Assembly (NCBI GenBank): GCA_000697335.1
Contig: JNEM01008461.1
Span: forward strand, 1 to 34,500
Direction: 5' to 3'
DNA length: 34,500 nt
DNA from: Conidiobolus incongruus B7586
Taxonomy: Eukaryota > Entomophthoromycota > Entomophthoromycetes > Entomophthorales > Conidiobolaceae
Shown here one piece after another: positions 23,187 through 34,212 of this stretch (its first letter is position 1; every line of letters begins with the position of its first letter). Both the position numbers and the translations under genes were made by a program. The notes beneath the pieces were generated by a model. The model searched no databases, was not told the origin of the DNA, and saw only the letters and a list, made by a program, of their open reading frames with translations.

Positions 23187-25699
23187 TAAATTAAAAAATT
23201 ACAAAAGTGACAAGCATTTTAATGACATAAATAATTTATATTAAATTTAACTCATGTATATAATATTATGGGTTTATTATTTTTTATTATCCTTTGTTTT
23301 CATCAATATTTTCAAAGCCACAATATTTTATTCCTCAAAAGTATAACCAAATTAAAGAAAATTCATATATAGAATTTAATATTTCTTTCTACAATAAATA
23401 TTCTATTTAGATTTCTATGTAATAATCCTGGTTTTCTAGACTATATTACTGACCTAGCTTGAAAGCTGAATTTTCATTAATATATGAATATTTGGTTCAC
23501 ATGATATTTTTATAATATATAATTAAAGAAATCAACCAAAATATATTAATAAAAATAACTTATTTAATCTTCCATTTGCACAATAATTATATTTCAAAAA
23601 TTTTGAAATTAGTAATTCATTTATACTAGATTAACTTATAATTTGAAGTAAAAAATAATACTGTATCTTTAACAGAAAAATAATCAGTTTAACCTTTTTC
23701 TATAGCAAAATGTCTTACCATATACAATGTTTAGCTTGAAATTTATCCTTATAATATGTTATATAATATATAACTCAAGTATAAAATACTCTTGATAAAA
23801 ACTTATCACAATTAATTTACATTTACCAGTATTATTGTATAGTTATTTGAGTTCTATTGGCTATTCTTCTATAATATAATGATAAATCAGAATTTGTATA
23901 ATTAGAAACAGTTTAAATATCTAACAAAAATATTAATCAAACATATATGTTGCATTAAGTTTTTAATATTAAATGAATCAAAAATATATTTTAATTTATA
24001 TTGAAAGTAGCAACAATAATAAATAATTCAAAATATATAATAATAATATTGATTGATATATTTTGCTGAAATATCGATTATATAATATAATACTTAAATC
24101 TTATTATCCCTGTTAAAAATAATATTTAGAGTATTTACATTACTGAAAATTTGAATTTAACTATTCCTTAAGCATGAATTGATAATATTTTTATTTGGTT
24201 GATTTAATTTGGAATATCATATTCAACACTGATTTTCATATTAATTTTAATCTGATAACTTAATTGAAATGATATTTGTAAAACTATAGAAAAATTACAA
24301 GGATTATTTTATTGTATCGATTTACAATATTATACTTTTAGTGTTACATTATTACGTTTGAGAATTTTATAAACTTTGAATTTATCTCATATTGGAATGG
24401 CCAGATATAAAAAATATATGTTATAACTAATATAGTAATGTTATTATATATCAATATATAAATAATATGTCAAACCTTAAATCATATATTGTTATATATT
24501 TGAACTCAATTTATATATTAATCAGATACTTTAATTTCTATTTTCAATATATTTATTTTCTTTGAAATTAAATCACCCAGTGATTCCATAATGATATTTT
24601 CCAAGTATTAATTAAATAATGCAATTATTAAAAATTTCAAGAATAATTAATTACTTTCATAAACAGATATACTGCCACTCAAATGCAAACTATTAAATCA
24701 ACCAAATTTATGGTATCAATTAAATTTATTAAAAATGATTGTTATATTCTAATATTGGGTACAATTGGAAGAATAAACTACATAGCATATATTTAATGTT
24801 AAATTATATATAATTTCTCCTCCTTATATTATCATATCATATATTTAATAATATCGTGTAATTGTCCGGTAATAAAATCTGATACATATTTAATATTATT
24901 ATTAATTTTAAAAAAAGTTTAAACCAGAATAAAGTTGCTTATATCAAAAACATTCATTTATTTCTTTCAACTAAAGAAATATATTTTGCCCGTTACCGTA
25001 AACATATTAAGTTTATTACCTTTTTAGTTTAAAGTATTAATTATCTCATAATAGAAAAATACAACTAAAATATGATCTACCAATCAATAGTAATTGATGG
25101 ATTTGCACAAAAAAGCAACAAATAACACTAATACACAGTTTCTAAATTATTTAGTATCATTTTATTATTACTTGGAAATGAATTTTTGGTTTCAATAGAT
25201 TTCAAAAGATCTAATGTTGAATAAGTTAAAACCGATAACATAATACAGGATTATAAATTAATTTATAAAATTGATATATTTTTATAAATATTTACATATA
25301 TCTTATAATATATTTATTCAATTTTATTACTACTTAAATTTAAATTAATATTAATTTTAGGAATTTACTTTTCTCAATGTAGGTTGGTATATGAATTGAT
25401 ACTTGGATAGTCAATAAAGTTTGTATTCATTTCATTAAAATCAATTAATGTGATTAAAAGTTTAATAGAACCAATAAATCTTAATAAAATAACTTCAATA
25501 ATATAGTATTTTATAATCGGCAAATTATCAAATTTGTATCATCATTAACTTTTTATATTGTACTGTATATTTTCAAGTGGTGATATAGTGACCTCAGGGT
25601 TTGAACTGAACCATTCTATTGGAGTTAAAATTTTATCCAAGGATTCAAGCGAAATCAAACTTAATTCACCTGCATAGGTGATACGGAGTATAAAGTTGG

Positions 25700-25710
25700 T
25701 ATATAAAAGG
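25700..25710 (+). promoter_or_regulatory. TATA box of the broken antiporter copy
   Basis: TATATAAAAGG is a strong TATA match, 129-139 bases before the first ATG at 25839. It appears intact although the gene behind it is broken, so the locus may still be transcribed. No equally good TATA is seen before the intact paralogue. Confidence 0.5.
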
Positions 25711-27089
25711 ACGATGAATTCACATCCAAGTCAAAGGATTAAACAGTGTTTTAAAATCCTTTCATCCAAATATTTAAACTGCAAAAGCCTTAATTAATTG
25801 AAACAATAGTTGATTTATAAAATATTATCAGCTGAATAATGAGTATTGTTCGATTTTTAAATATAGATGAGATACATGTTATTCGCTCTATTTTAGGTGG
25901 TTGTATTTTATTCTTCGGTTTAATCTCTCTTTACATCAAAGAAAGATTATTTCTTTCTGAATCAAGTAAGTCTACTATTAATATAATATTACAATTCACT
26001 CAATAATATTATTTAGTGGTTGCTATACTATTTGGTATAGTTGTTGGACCAGTAGTATTGAATTTTATTGATCCGTATCAGTGGAAGCAACTCGACTATA
26101 TCACTTTGGAATTTTCTCGACTTGTAATAGGTATTCAAGTTATGGCAGCTGGTGTATCTCTTCCCAAAAAGTATGTACTAAAAGAATGGAAATCTCTATT
26201 CGTCCTATTATTACTTGTAATGATCTGTATGTGGATGATATCAGCAGGTTTAATTTGCGCTTTCTTCCCTCTGTCATTTTTAGAATCTTTAGTGATTGCA
26301 GCTTGTATTACACCTACTGACCCAGTATTAGCCAATTCCATTGTGAAAGGTAAATTTGCTGAGAAAAAGGTACCGATTCACTTGAGAGACATATTGTCTG
26401 CTGAGAGTGGTGCCAATGATGGATTAGGGTTTCCTTATATGTTCTTTGCTATTTTTTTACTTGTTAGTAAGTCGCCTGGACAAGCCATGGGATACTGGTT
26501 TGGTATGAGTTGGGGGTATCAAATCCTACTATCAATTATAGTTGGTATATTGGTAGGATATATTGCTCGAAAACTCTTATACTATGCAGAACGAAATGAA
26601 CTCATTGATAAAGAGTCATTTCTTGCTTTTTGGATGGCATTAGCATTATTTTTAATTGGTGTTATGAGTATGATAAATAGTGATGATTTATTATGCTGCT
26701 TTGTAGCTGGTAATTCATTTACCTGGGATGATTGGTTCCGTGTTGAAACACAAGAAGCTTACTTGCAAGGAGTAGTGGATATGATTTTCAACTATTTGTT
26801 CCTTATTTACTTGGGCACAATTATTCCGTGGACAAATTTTTCAGTACCTGAATACAACATTCAAGTGTGGAAACTGGTAGTTTTAGCAATTCTTATCCTT
26901 ATACTCTGATGATTGCCAAGCCTTGTAGCAATATATAAGATTATCCCAGCAGTCAGAACCTTCAGAGAAGCAGTCTTTGCTGGATGGTTTGGGCCTATTG
27001 GTGTCTGTGCTATTTTCTATGCTATGATTGCTTTAGAAAAGCTAGAAGGTGCTGAGAATCAAGGATTACATTTGAATGTTATATATTAT

Positions 27090-28387
27090 TACTTTGTAAT
27101 TTAAATAATGGGAATTTTTTGCAATTGAAAAAAAATAACCATTTTAATATATAAAAAGTAAAAATAATAATTTGTTTTATTTCTAATAACTTTTTGCTAT
27201 ACTTTTAGCAAAAATCTAACACTTAAAAAACAATTCTTTTTATTAAAGACTGAAATTTGATATTTCACAAACTAATTAAATTTTCCTGTAGAAATTTTCT
27301 TTCTTGTAAGCTAGTTTTTTAATTACTTAAAACAATTATAATTACATAGGTTATAATTTAAAGAATATACTAGATATAGTAGTTTTTTCTAGTTATTTTT
27401 AATTAAAAATTTTTTTACAACTTTAAATTTATATATTTTATAATTATCATGTAAAATAATAGGTTTTTTTAAATTTATTAAAAATACTAATTAAAAATAG
27501 TTTTATTTTAAAAAAATATAAAGTTTATTATTAATTAATTTTCTTTTAAAAATTAAATAAGAATAATGTATGTTATTATAATTTATTATAATAATTAACA
27601 TTTGTTTATTAATAAAGTATTTATTTAAAAGAATTTATAAAGGAGGTTAATTTAACTTAATCTAACATTTTAATTTATATTTTAATAAAAAATTATATAA
27701 AAAAATCTAAGATTTATTAATTATAATAATTTATTATAAAAGTTTTAGTTTCTAGTTATACTTTAATAAATTTTATTTAATAATAACTACTCTAGTTTTT
27801 TTTAAGTTTTAGTTAAATTATAAGGTATTTATTTTATATTTTTATTAATTAATTTTAATTTAAACTTTAATATATATAAATTACTTATGTAACTAATATT
27901 AAAATATCTTAATAATTCTTTAACTAAAATAAAAAAATATTTTTTAATATGTTTTTTTTTATTTTATTAACAATTAAAAAAATAATAGTTGAAATTAGTT
28001 TTTTAGATTTTAATAAGTTTTAGGTAGTTTTTTTTTAGTTTTAAAATAATTTACCTAGTAATAAATTGTTAATTTAAATAATACTTTATTATTAAAACTT
28101 GTTTATAAATTTTAAATGATTTTCAAGGGTTTATAGTTAAGTTTTACTAATACTAAAATAAAAAACTTTTGATGGTTACTATTTAGTTTAAACATAATTA
28201 AATTAAACAACTAATTTTAAAAAATTATTTTTTTAATCAAAAAAGTTATTATATATATATATATATATATATAATTTAAAAATATTTATTTTCTTATTTG
28301 TTTTGTATATATTTTTTTATTTGAAATTATTAATATGTTTGAAAAATCAGAAATTAAAAAATTTCCCATTTCTTCAATTCTATAGTA
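27090..28387. mobile_element. Non-autonomous or decayed AT-rich DNA element with inverted ends
   Basis: The stretch interrupts the antiporter pseudogene. Its left end TACTTTGTAATTTAAA and the complement of its right end, TACTATAGAATTGAAG, begin an imperfect terminal inverted repeat; about 25 of the first 32 bases match, including an AATGGGAA core. ATATATTAT stands on both sides (27081-27089 and 28388-28396), a candidate 9-base target duplication. Removing the element and one copy restores a frame that aligns with the intact paralogue with a two-codon difference. Caution: the flanks are AT-only and AATATATT also follows the copy at the window start, so the duplication length is uncertain. Single lines inside contain only 7-17% G+C, lower than ordinary spacers here. 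No transposase can be recognised. Size and ends fit a MITE-like or heavily decayed transposon; superfamily undetermined. Confidence 0.65.
27191..27214. repeat. Short perfect hairpin inside the element
   Basis: TTTTTGCTA and its complement TAGCAAAAA are separated by six bases. It lies about 100 bases inside the left end of the inserted element. Confidence 0.6.
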
Positions 28388-28774
28388 ATATATTATACCA
28401 ATTACATTTTTATAGTATTATCTTTAATTGTTGTTCATGGTATTACTATTCTATTATTTTAACTTGGTAAAGCTATGAAATTGTGTAGTGCCATTACAAC
28501 TAACATTTTATAGAATATTATTCAATGTTTGCCTAATATTCAACCAGGTAAAGAGATCATTATTAAAACAGTATCTGATGTGTGGAACAATGTAAATATT
28601 GATACAAATCAAGGTGATTTAGAAAAACAATCAAGTATATCTTGCCTTTCTACACACTCTGAAAATGTTAGTGTAATGGTCAAGATGAATGGTGAGGTAA
28701 AATATAGAGGCTCTGTAGAATTAGAATATACTAGACAAGCCTTGGAGGATAACTCAACTACTTCCAATTATTAA

Positions 28775-29940
28775 TGCTTAATTAATAATATCAATTATAT
28801 CAAATTAAGGTAATAATAAAGGAAATATATATCATTTTACAATATCCTTAATTTTTATACTTTTCTATATACGATTGTATAATAATATTTTTGCTTCAAC
28901 ATATATTGGTTTAAATTTTCATTATTACTTACTGAATGATACATCATGAATATTTATATGCTTAAATGAACAATGTGGAGAAATTTCCTCTTCAAATAAA
29001 TAACTGCAATAAAACATCATTTCCAGTTCACATATAAATAATCCTTGTTATCATTCATTTATCTACAAATGATGTAATACAATGTTATGATAAATATTAT
29101 ATTCGTATACTCAATAAATGAATCATTTAATATATTTATTTTAAACTATTAAATATTTAATCAACTATTTTTAAAATGAATGCTAACGCAAAAATAAGTT
29201 TATATGTTTTATTACAACGAATAATTAAGTAATTTTAAATACTTAAAATTTTAGAATTATTGATTATTATTACTCAACAATTTGTAACCAATAAAAAATT
29301 CATAGTTTCTAGAAATATCTTTTTATTTTTATGTATAACTTTTATTTTCCCAAGTATAATTGTTTAAAGAAACAGAAACGTGTCAAGAAAAATAAAAACT
29401 ATTGCTTCAAAATCCTGAATTATCAATAGAATCTTCCACTAAATCCACTAATTTGGTATTTTTTTAAATGTGTTGTGATTTATAATTTAGCAGGATGATT
29501 AGGAATTTTGTTAGAGAGTTTAACCACAAGATCGGATTAAATCCATTTGCTTAATCAATTATCCACAATTAAACGTTGAAAATATTTCCTTATTTGGAAA
29601 TTTTGAGTTCAAGTAATAGGTTTGAGAGTTGCATTATAAAGAGAAGGTCAATATATACCAGTTGATGGGCTGATATACTTAGATTTTCATGAAATTCAGG
29701 GGTGAACTTGAGGTATCATTGCTTTTGGCTAGTTCCAATTATATATTTTTATCTACTTTCTACTCTTGGATGGAGTGTGTATAAAGATCCATGCTTTTGG
29801 TAAATGATTCTTGTTTAATGAGAAAATTGAAGTTTCTTTTGATTTAACTATAAATTATAAAGTTGAGGTTGAATTTGTTCAAGTTTTTAATATTTATAAA
29901 AATTTTCTACCATAGATTTCATCTATTTTTCTATGGCAAT
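28775..29940. other. Spacer between the two antiporter copies
   Basis: About 1.15 kb of AT-rich DNA holding the promoter of the intact copy. I see no frame, RNA gene or repeat. The open frame extends upstream of 29941 to 29863, but homology with the paralogue starts at the ATG at 29941. Confidence 0.5.
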
Positions 29941-31627
29941 ATGAGTTTAATAAGATTTTATAATACGGACGAAATCCATGTAATATGCGCTATACTGGGC
30001 GGGTTCATTCTATTTTTTGGCTTAGTCTCTCTATTTGTTAAAGAACGATTATTTCTTTCCGAAGCATGTAAGTTAATACCAGTGCTATATAGCAACAATC
30101 ATACTAATCTTTATTTTAGTGGTAGCTGTAGTATTCGGCATTATAGTTGGGCCTATAGCACTGAACTTTATTAACCCTTATGAGTGGACTAATATCGACT
30201 ATGTCACACTCGAGTTTTCTCGACTTGTAATAGGTATTCAAGTTATGGCAGCTGGTGTATCTCTTCCCAAAAAGTATGTACTAAAAGAATGGAAGTCTCT
30301 ATCCGTCCTATTATTACTTGTAATGATCTGTATGTGGATGATATCAGCAGGTTTAATTTGCGCTTTCTTCCCTCTGTCATTTTTAGAATCTTTAGTGATT
30401 GCAGCTTGTATTACACCTACTGACCCAGTATTAGCCAATTCCATTGTGAAAGGTAAATTTGCTGAGAAAAAGGTACCGATTCACTTGAGAGACATATTGT
30501 CTGCTGAGAGTGGTGCCAATGATGGATTAGGGTTTCCTTATATGTTCTTTGCTATTTTTTTACTTGTTAGTAAGTCGCCTGGACAAGCCATGGGATACTG
30601 GTTTGGTATGAGTTGGGGGTATCAAATCCTACTATCAATTATAGTTGGTATATTGGTAGGATATATTGCTCGAAAACTCTTATACTATGCAGAACGAAAT
30701 GAACTCATTGATAAAGAGTCATTTCTTGCTTTTTGGATGGCATTAGCATTATTTTTAATTGGTGTTATGAGTATGATAAATAGTGATGATTTATTATGCT
30801 GCTTTGTAGCTGGTAATTCATTTACCTGGGACGATTGGTTTCGTATGGAAACACAAGAAGCTCACTTGCAAGAAGTAGTGGATATGATTTTCAACTATTC
30901 GTTCTTTATTTACTTGGGAATGATTATCCCTTGGTCTTCATTTTCAGCTCCCGAATACGACATTCAAGTGTGGAAACTCGTCGTTCTCTCTATTCTAATC
31001 CTTATATTTCGACGATTGCCAAGCCTTGTAGCAATGTATAAGATTATCCCAGCAGTCAGAACCTTCAGAGAAGCAGTCTTTGCTGGATGGTTCGGGCCTA
31101 TTGGTGTCGGTGCTATTTTCTATGCTATGGTTGCTTTAGAAGAATTGGAGACTCCAGATGCAGCTGAATCAAATTTAAAAGTGACTCACTACTTAATGCC
31201 CATTGTGTTCTTTGTAGTATTATCGTCCATTGTAGTTCACGGCATTACTATTCCATTATTCTATTTGGGTAAAGTTGTAAAGTCCCGTAGTATTATAACT
31301 ACACAAACTGTCCATCACATTGTGAGTAGATTGCCCACAGCTGGATTGAGTCGTGAATTTAGCTCAAAAGAGAATTCTGCTATTGCATCAGATTTGTCCA
31401 AGAAGTCAAGTTTATCACAGAATTTGCCAGATCTGGAAAAACAAAATAACATTGGTTTGATTTCTGAGGATGCTAATAAATCTTTGGATATTACTATCAG
31501 ACAGGATGGTCAAGTTGTGTATAGAGGATCCATTGATGCTGCCTCTTTGCATTCTAATCAAGATACTGCAATTCCAAATCAAATAGAAAAGCCAAAAAGT
31601 CAGGCTCAAAACCCATATTTTAATTAA
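29941..31627 (+). CDS. Na+/H+ antiporter, fungal Nha1/Sod2 type (2 exons)
   Basis: These plasma-membrane transporters export Na+ or Li+ (some also K+) in exchange for protons and give salt and alkali tolerance. Exons 29941-30067 and 30120-31627 join to 544 residues. About 12 TM helices fill residues 15-440. Acidic residues known to be critical in S. pombe Sod2 (Asp145, 178, 266, 267) have counterparts one position lower: Asp144 in TPTDPVLA, Asp177 in ESGANDGLG, and Asp265-Asp266 in NSDDLL. The C-terminal tail is hydrophilic and much shorter than that of S. cerevisiae Nha1 (985 residues total), closer to Sod2 (468). The tail holds DGQVVYRGS, which recurs in the broken copy. The start was chosen because both copies share MS(I/L)(V/I)RF there. 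The stop faces the convergent Notchless gene 321 bases away. Confidence 0.95.
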
Positions 31628-31948
31628 TCAAATTTAAACAATACACTAATAAAATATTAATTAAAATTAAATTTTATAATTTGACTAGTAAGATATAATA
31701 TTAAAAATATAATTAACAATCAAAGTATCAATAAATTGTTAAATGATTATAAAATTTTAGTCCAGTTGATTATCGGGCAACATATAAAAATTTAGTAAGA
31801 GAAGAACAATGGATAATATATGCTACTGTAGGATTGATCGAATTTAGGCTAAAATTTAAGTTATGTTTAGAATACAAAAAAGTGTATTTTATTATTAGAA
31901 CATGAAATCTATCTTAAAATTTCCAAATCGTAAACTACATAATCAGAA
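31628..31948. other. Short spacer between convergent genes
   Basis: AT-rich 3' flanks of the antiporter and Notchless genes. Nothing else is seen. Confidence 0.5.
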
Positions 31949-33504
31949 TTAGTAGCGCCATAATTTCAAAGTACGATCTTTGCCGCCAGAAGAAACTTTA
32001 TCACCTCCTGGGGACCAGTCAATTGCATAAACTTCATCCAAATGGCCAGGAAGATTGACCTTCAATTTTCCAGTACGATAATCCCAAACTTTACATGTGG
32101 CATCTTTGGAAGCGGAAACCAGCATTCGTGAATCTGAAGACCAGCACACCTGGTAAACTGAAGAAACATGGCCTCTAAGATTTTTAATAAACTTACCAGT
32201 GCTAGCATCCCACACCTTCACAGAGTTATCGAAAGATGCAGAGGCAATTAGACGACCATCAGGTGAAAAATTCACATGGTTGACAATCTTTTGATGACCT
32301 GTCATCCTTGCCAAAGGCTTGTCATTCTTAAGAGGATCCCAAAGGAACATGGTAAAGTCATCGGATCCTGTTACCACTCTTTCCCCATTAGTTTTGACCA
32401 CTTCATTGTATCTCTCGAGTGCCTTGGCTTGTCCTTCTTCAGGAGTATCATATCGCTTACCTGTATGATCGAATTGCCCTGTCCTAAGTACGTAATCTGT
32501 GCTTAAAGCAATTGTATTGACCCAGTGAGCATGGCCTGAAAGTGATTTAATCAAAGATCCGGTGGCTGGATTCCATAACTTAACAGTACGATCTTGGGAT
32601 GTTGTATAAATAATTCCTTGTGGAAATTGAGCCAAATCATTTCCACCACCCCATTTGACACAAGTAACGCTTGATGTGTGAGATGAAAATGTCATAATTG
32701 TCGTCCTCCTTACTGTATCCCAAATTCTTACTGTACCATCTTTGGAAGCAGTGGCTAATCGAGGATTCTTGGGATTAATATGATAAGGCTCCCAAGCTAA
32801 GCTTGTCACCCATTTTCTGTGACCATTGAGAGGATTTCCGATCATTTTACCAGTTTTAGGATCCCATAAACGTACACTTTTATCCATGCTGCCTGAAGCT
32901 AGCATACTGCCGTCAGGAGCCCACTCAAGACACAAAACCCAGTTAGAATGACCTTGGCAAGTAAACTGTGGTGTTTCAGTATTGAGATCCCAAAGACGAA
33001 CAGTTGTATCGCCAGATCCAGTAGCAAGGTATGAGCCGTCAGGAGAGAAGCGACAAGATAACAGAGCTTCTGTATGGCCACTTAAAGTTGAAGAGCATCG
33101 AGTAACTGCTCTTACGCGAAATACAGCTTGAGGGTGATAGACAATAGTTAAAGAGTCTTCGGTTGATTTTTTTCCACTTTGGATTAAATCTTCATAAACA
33201 CTACGAATTACTTCAGTTTGATCAACTTGAAATGAATAAGGCAAAGGCTCTTCCTAAATTAAAGTTAATATAATGAGTTCGAGTTAATTTTACATGTACT
33301 TACATTGTTAAGTAATTTATTCAATAGTAATGTTAATTGTTGAGGAGTGATCTGAGCAGGAATACTTAAGGGTGGGCCAGTAACCTCACCATCGGCTGTT
33401 TGGAATCTAGCCGACACAGTAGCTGTGGCTGAAATAGCTGCATTTTTAGAGTCATCAGGACCAATCTGATCTTGTACTTTCCTTTTTAAGGGTACGGAAC
33501 TCAT
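31949..33504 (-). CDS. NLE1: Notchless / Rsa4, WD40 protein of 60S ribosome biogenesis (2 exons)
   Basis: Notchless (yeast Rsa4) sits on pre-60S particles and is pulled by the AAA ATPase Rea1/Midasin through its N-terminal domain during nuclear maturation. Minus-strand exons 33504-33304 and 33253-31949 join to 501 residues (human 485, yeast 515). Residues about 28-120 form the NLE domain: ARFQTADGEVTGPPLSIP, then IVYHPQAVFRVRAVTRC. An eight-bladed WD40 propeller follows: SGHTEALLSCRFSPDGSYLA, GDTTVRLWD, CQGHSNWVLCLEWAPDGS, SKDGTVRIWD, SQDRTVKLWN, GSDDFTMFLWD, SFDNSVKVWD, SKDATCKVWD and the terminal GGKDRTLKLWRY. The ending in LWRY at the C-terminus is typical. All blades appear intact. The 5' intron is 50 bases with a GTAAGT donor. 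Confidence 0.96.
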
Positions 33505-34212
33505 TTTTTTATATTAAATTTGATCAAATATTAGTATTGATTAAATCAGATATGCATTAATCATGTAGACAATTTATCAGCCATCCCTTTAATAACAAAT
33601 TCGAATTGTGGGATTGGATAATTCTTTATCAAGATATTTATCAATATTTGAAAAAATTTTGAACTGAATAAATGATAGATGAATATGAATATATACTTGG
33701 TGTAAGTTGGAAAAATAAATATATTGATTTTCTTAAATTTTAATATCTAAAATTTGATATACATATATTAATTACGTAAAGTTATTAAACGATAAATTAC
33801 ATTGAATTTCTAAATAAATTCAATATAAACACGATCCAGGTGGCCAACTATCATTATTTTGATAAGATGGATTTGAATAGATGTATATTATATAATATTA
33901 ATAATCAAATAATTATGCTTAGTGGACTTGAAGTGTCACCATATAAACACTATGTTATTTTGACTATAGCGGTTTATTGAATTATTAAGATCTCATATAT
34001 GGTAGAAAGTATTTTTTTGTATCACTATATGATATAATATTGGCTGAATACAATATGTATTTGAAAGGCAAAATTGACAATATATAATTGTAAATGAATA
34101 ATAAGTATATTAAAATAATTTAATCAATTTAAAAAATACAATGATATATTTTATTAGACTATATTGTAAAAATGAATTTAAAAAGATGTGAGGAAGTAAA
34201 GAAATAGAAAAT
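33505..34212. other. Spacer between Notchless and the ABC ATPase gene
   Basis: About 700 bases of AT-rich DNA: the upstream region of Notchless and the 3' flank of the next gene, both on the minus strand. No other feature is visible. Confidence 0.5.

Larger units (their letters stand above)
23098..25838. other. Long AT-rich spacer upstream of the antiporter pair
   Basis: About 2.7 kb with stops in all frames. It contains an (ATT)n microsatellite at 23149-23184 and, near its right end, a TATA box at 25700. I see no gene, RNA or mobile element. Confidence 0.5.
25839..28774 (+). pseudogene. Broken Na+/H+ antiporter (Nha1/Sod2 type) split by an insertion
   Basis: A tandem paralogue of the intact gene at 29941-31627, in the same orientation and with the same intron. 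Exon 1 is 25839-25965, the intron is 25966-26016, and the second exon starts at 26017. The frame is open to 26909, where the intact copy reads CGA CGA (Arg-Arg) and this one reads TGA TGA. Homology continues in the same frame to about 27080, is interrupted by a 1.3 kb element (27090-28387), and resumes at about 28397-28774. At least two more in-frame stops follow the insertion, one where the intact copy has the Tyr of LFYLGK. The conserved acidic residues of the ion-binding core are still present, and that core is nearly identical in DNA to the intact gene. A truncated product of about 340 residues could in principle be made, lacking the last TM helices and the tail. TGA is a genuine stop here, since other genes in the window end with it. 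Confidence 0.9.

Noticed and set aside
26135-26341. Antisense 68-codon frame that recurs at 30238-30444
   Set aside because: It is conserved between the copies only because the sense DNA is almost identical there; no independent sign of coding.
26905-26912. Possible TGA reassignment or read-through instead of a pseudogene
   Set aside because: Other genes in the window use TGA as their true end, the intact paralogue has Arg codons here, and further stops and an insertion follow.
9092-33504. Functional link between the two WD40 genes (CSTF1 and Notchless)
   Set aside because: They belong to unrelated, universally conserved complexes, lie 21 kb apart and face opposite directions.
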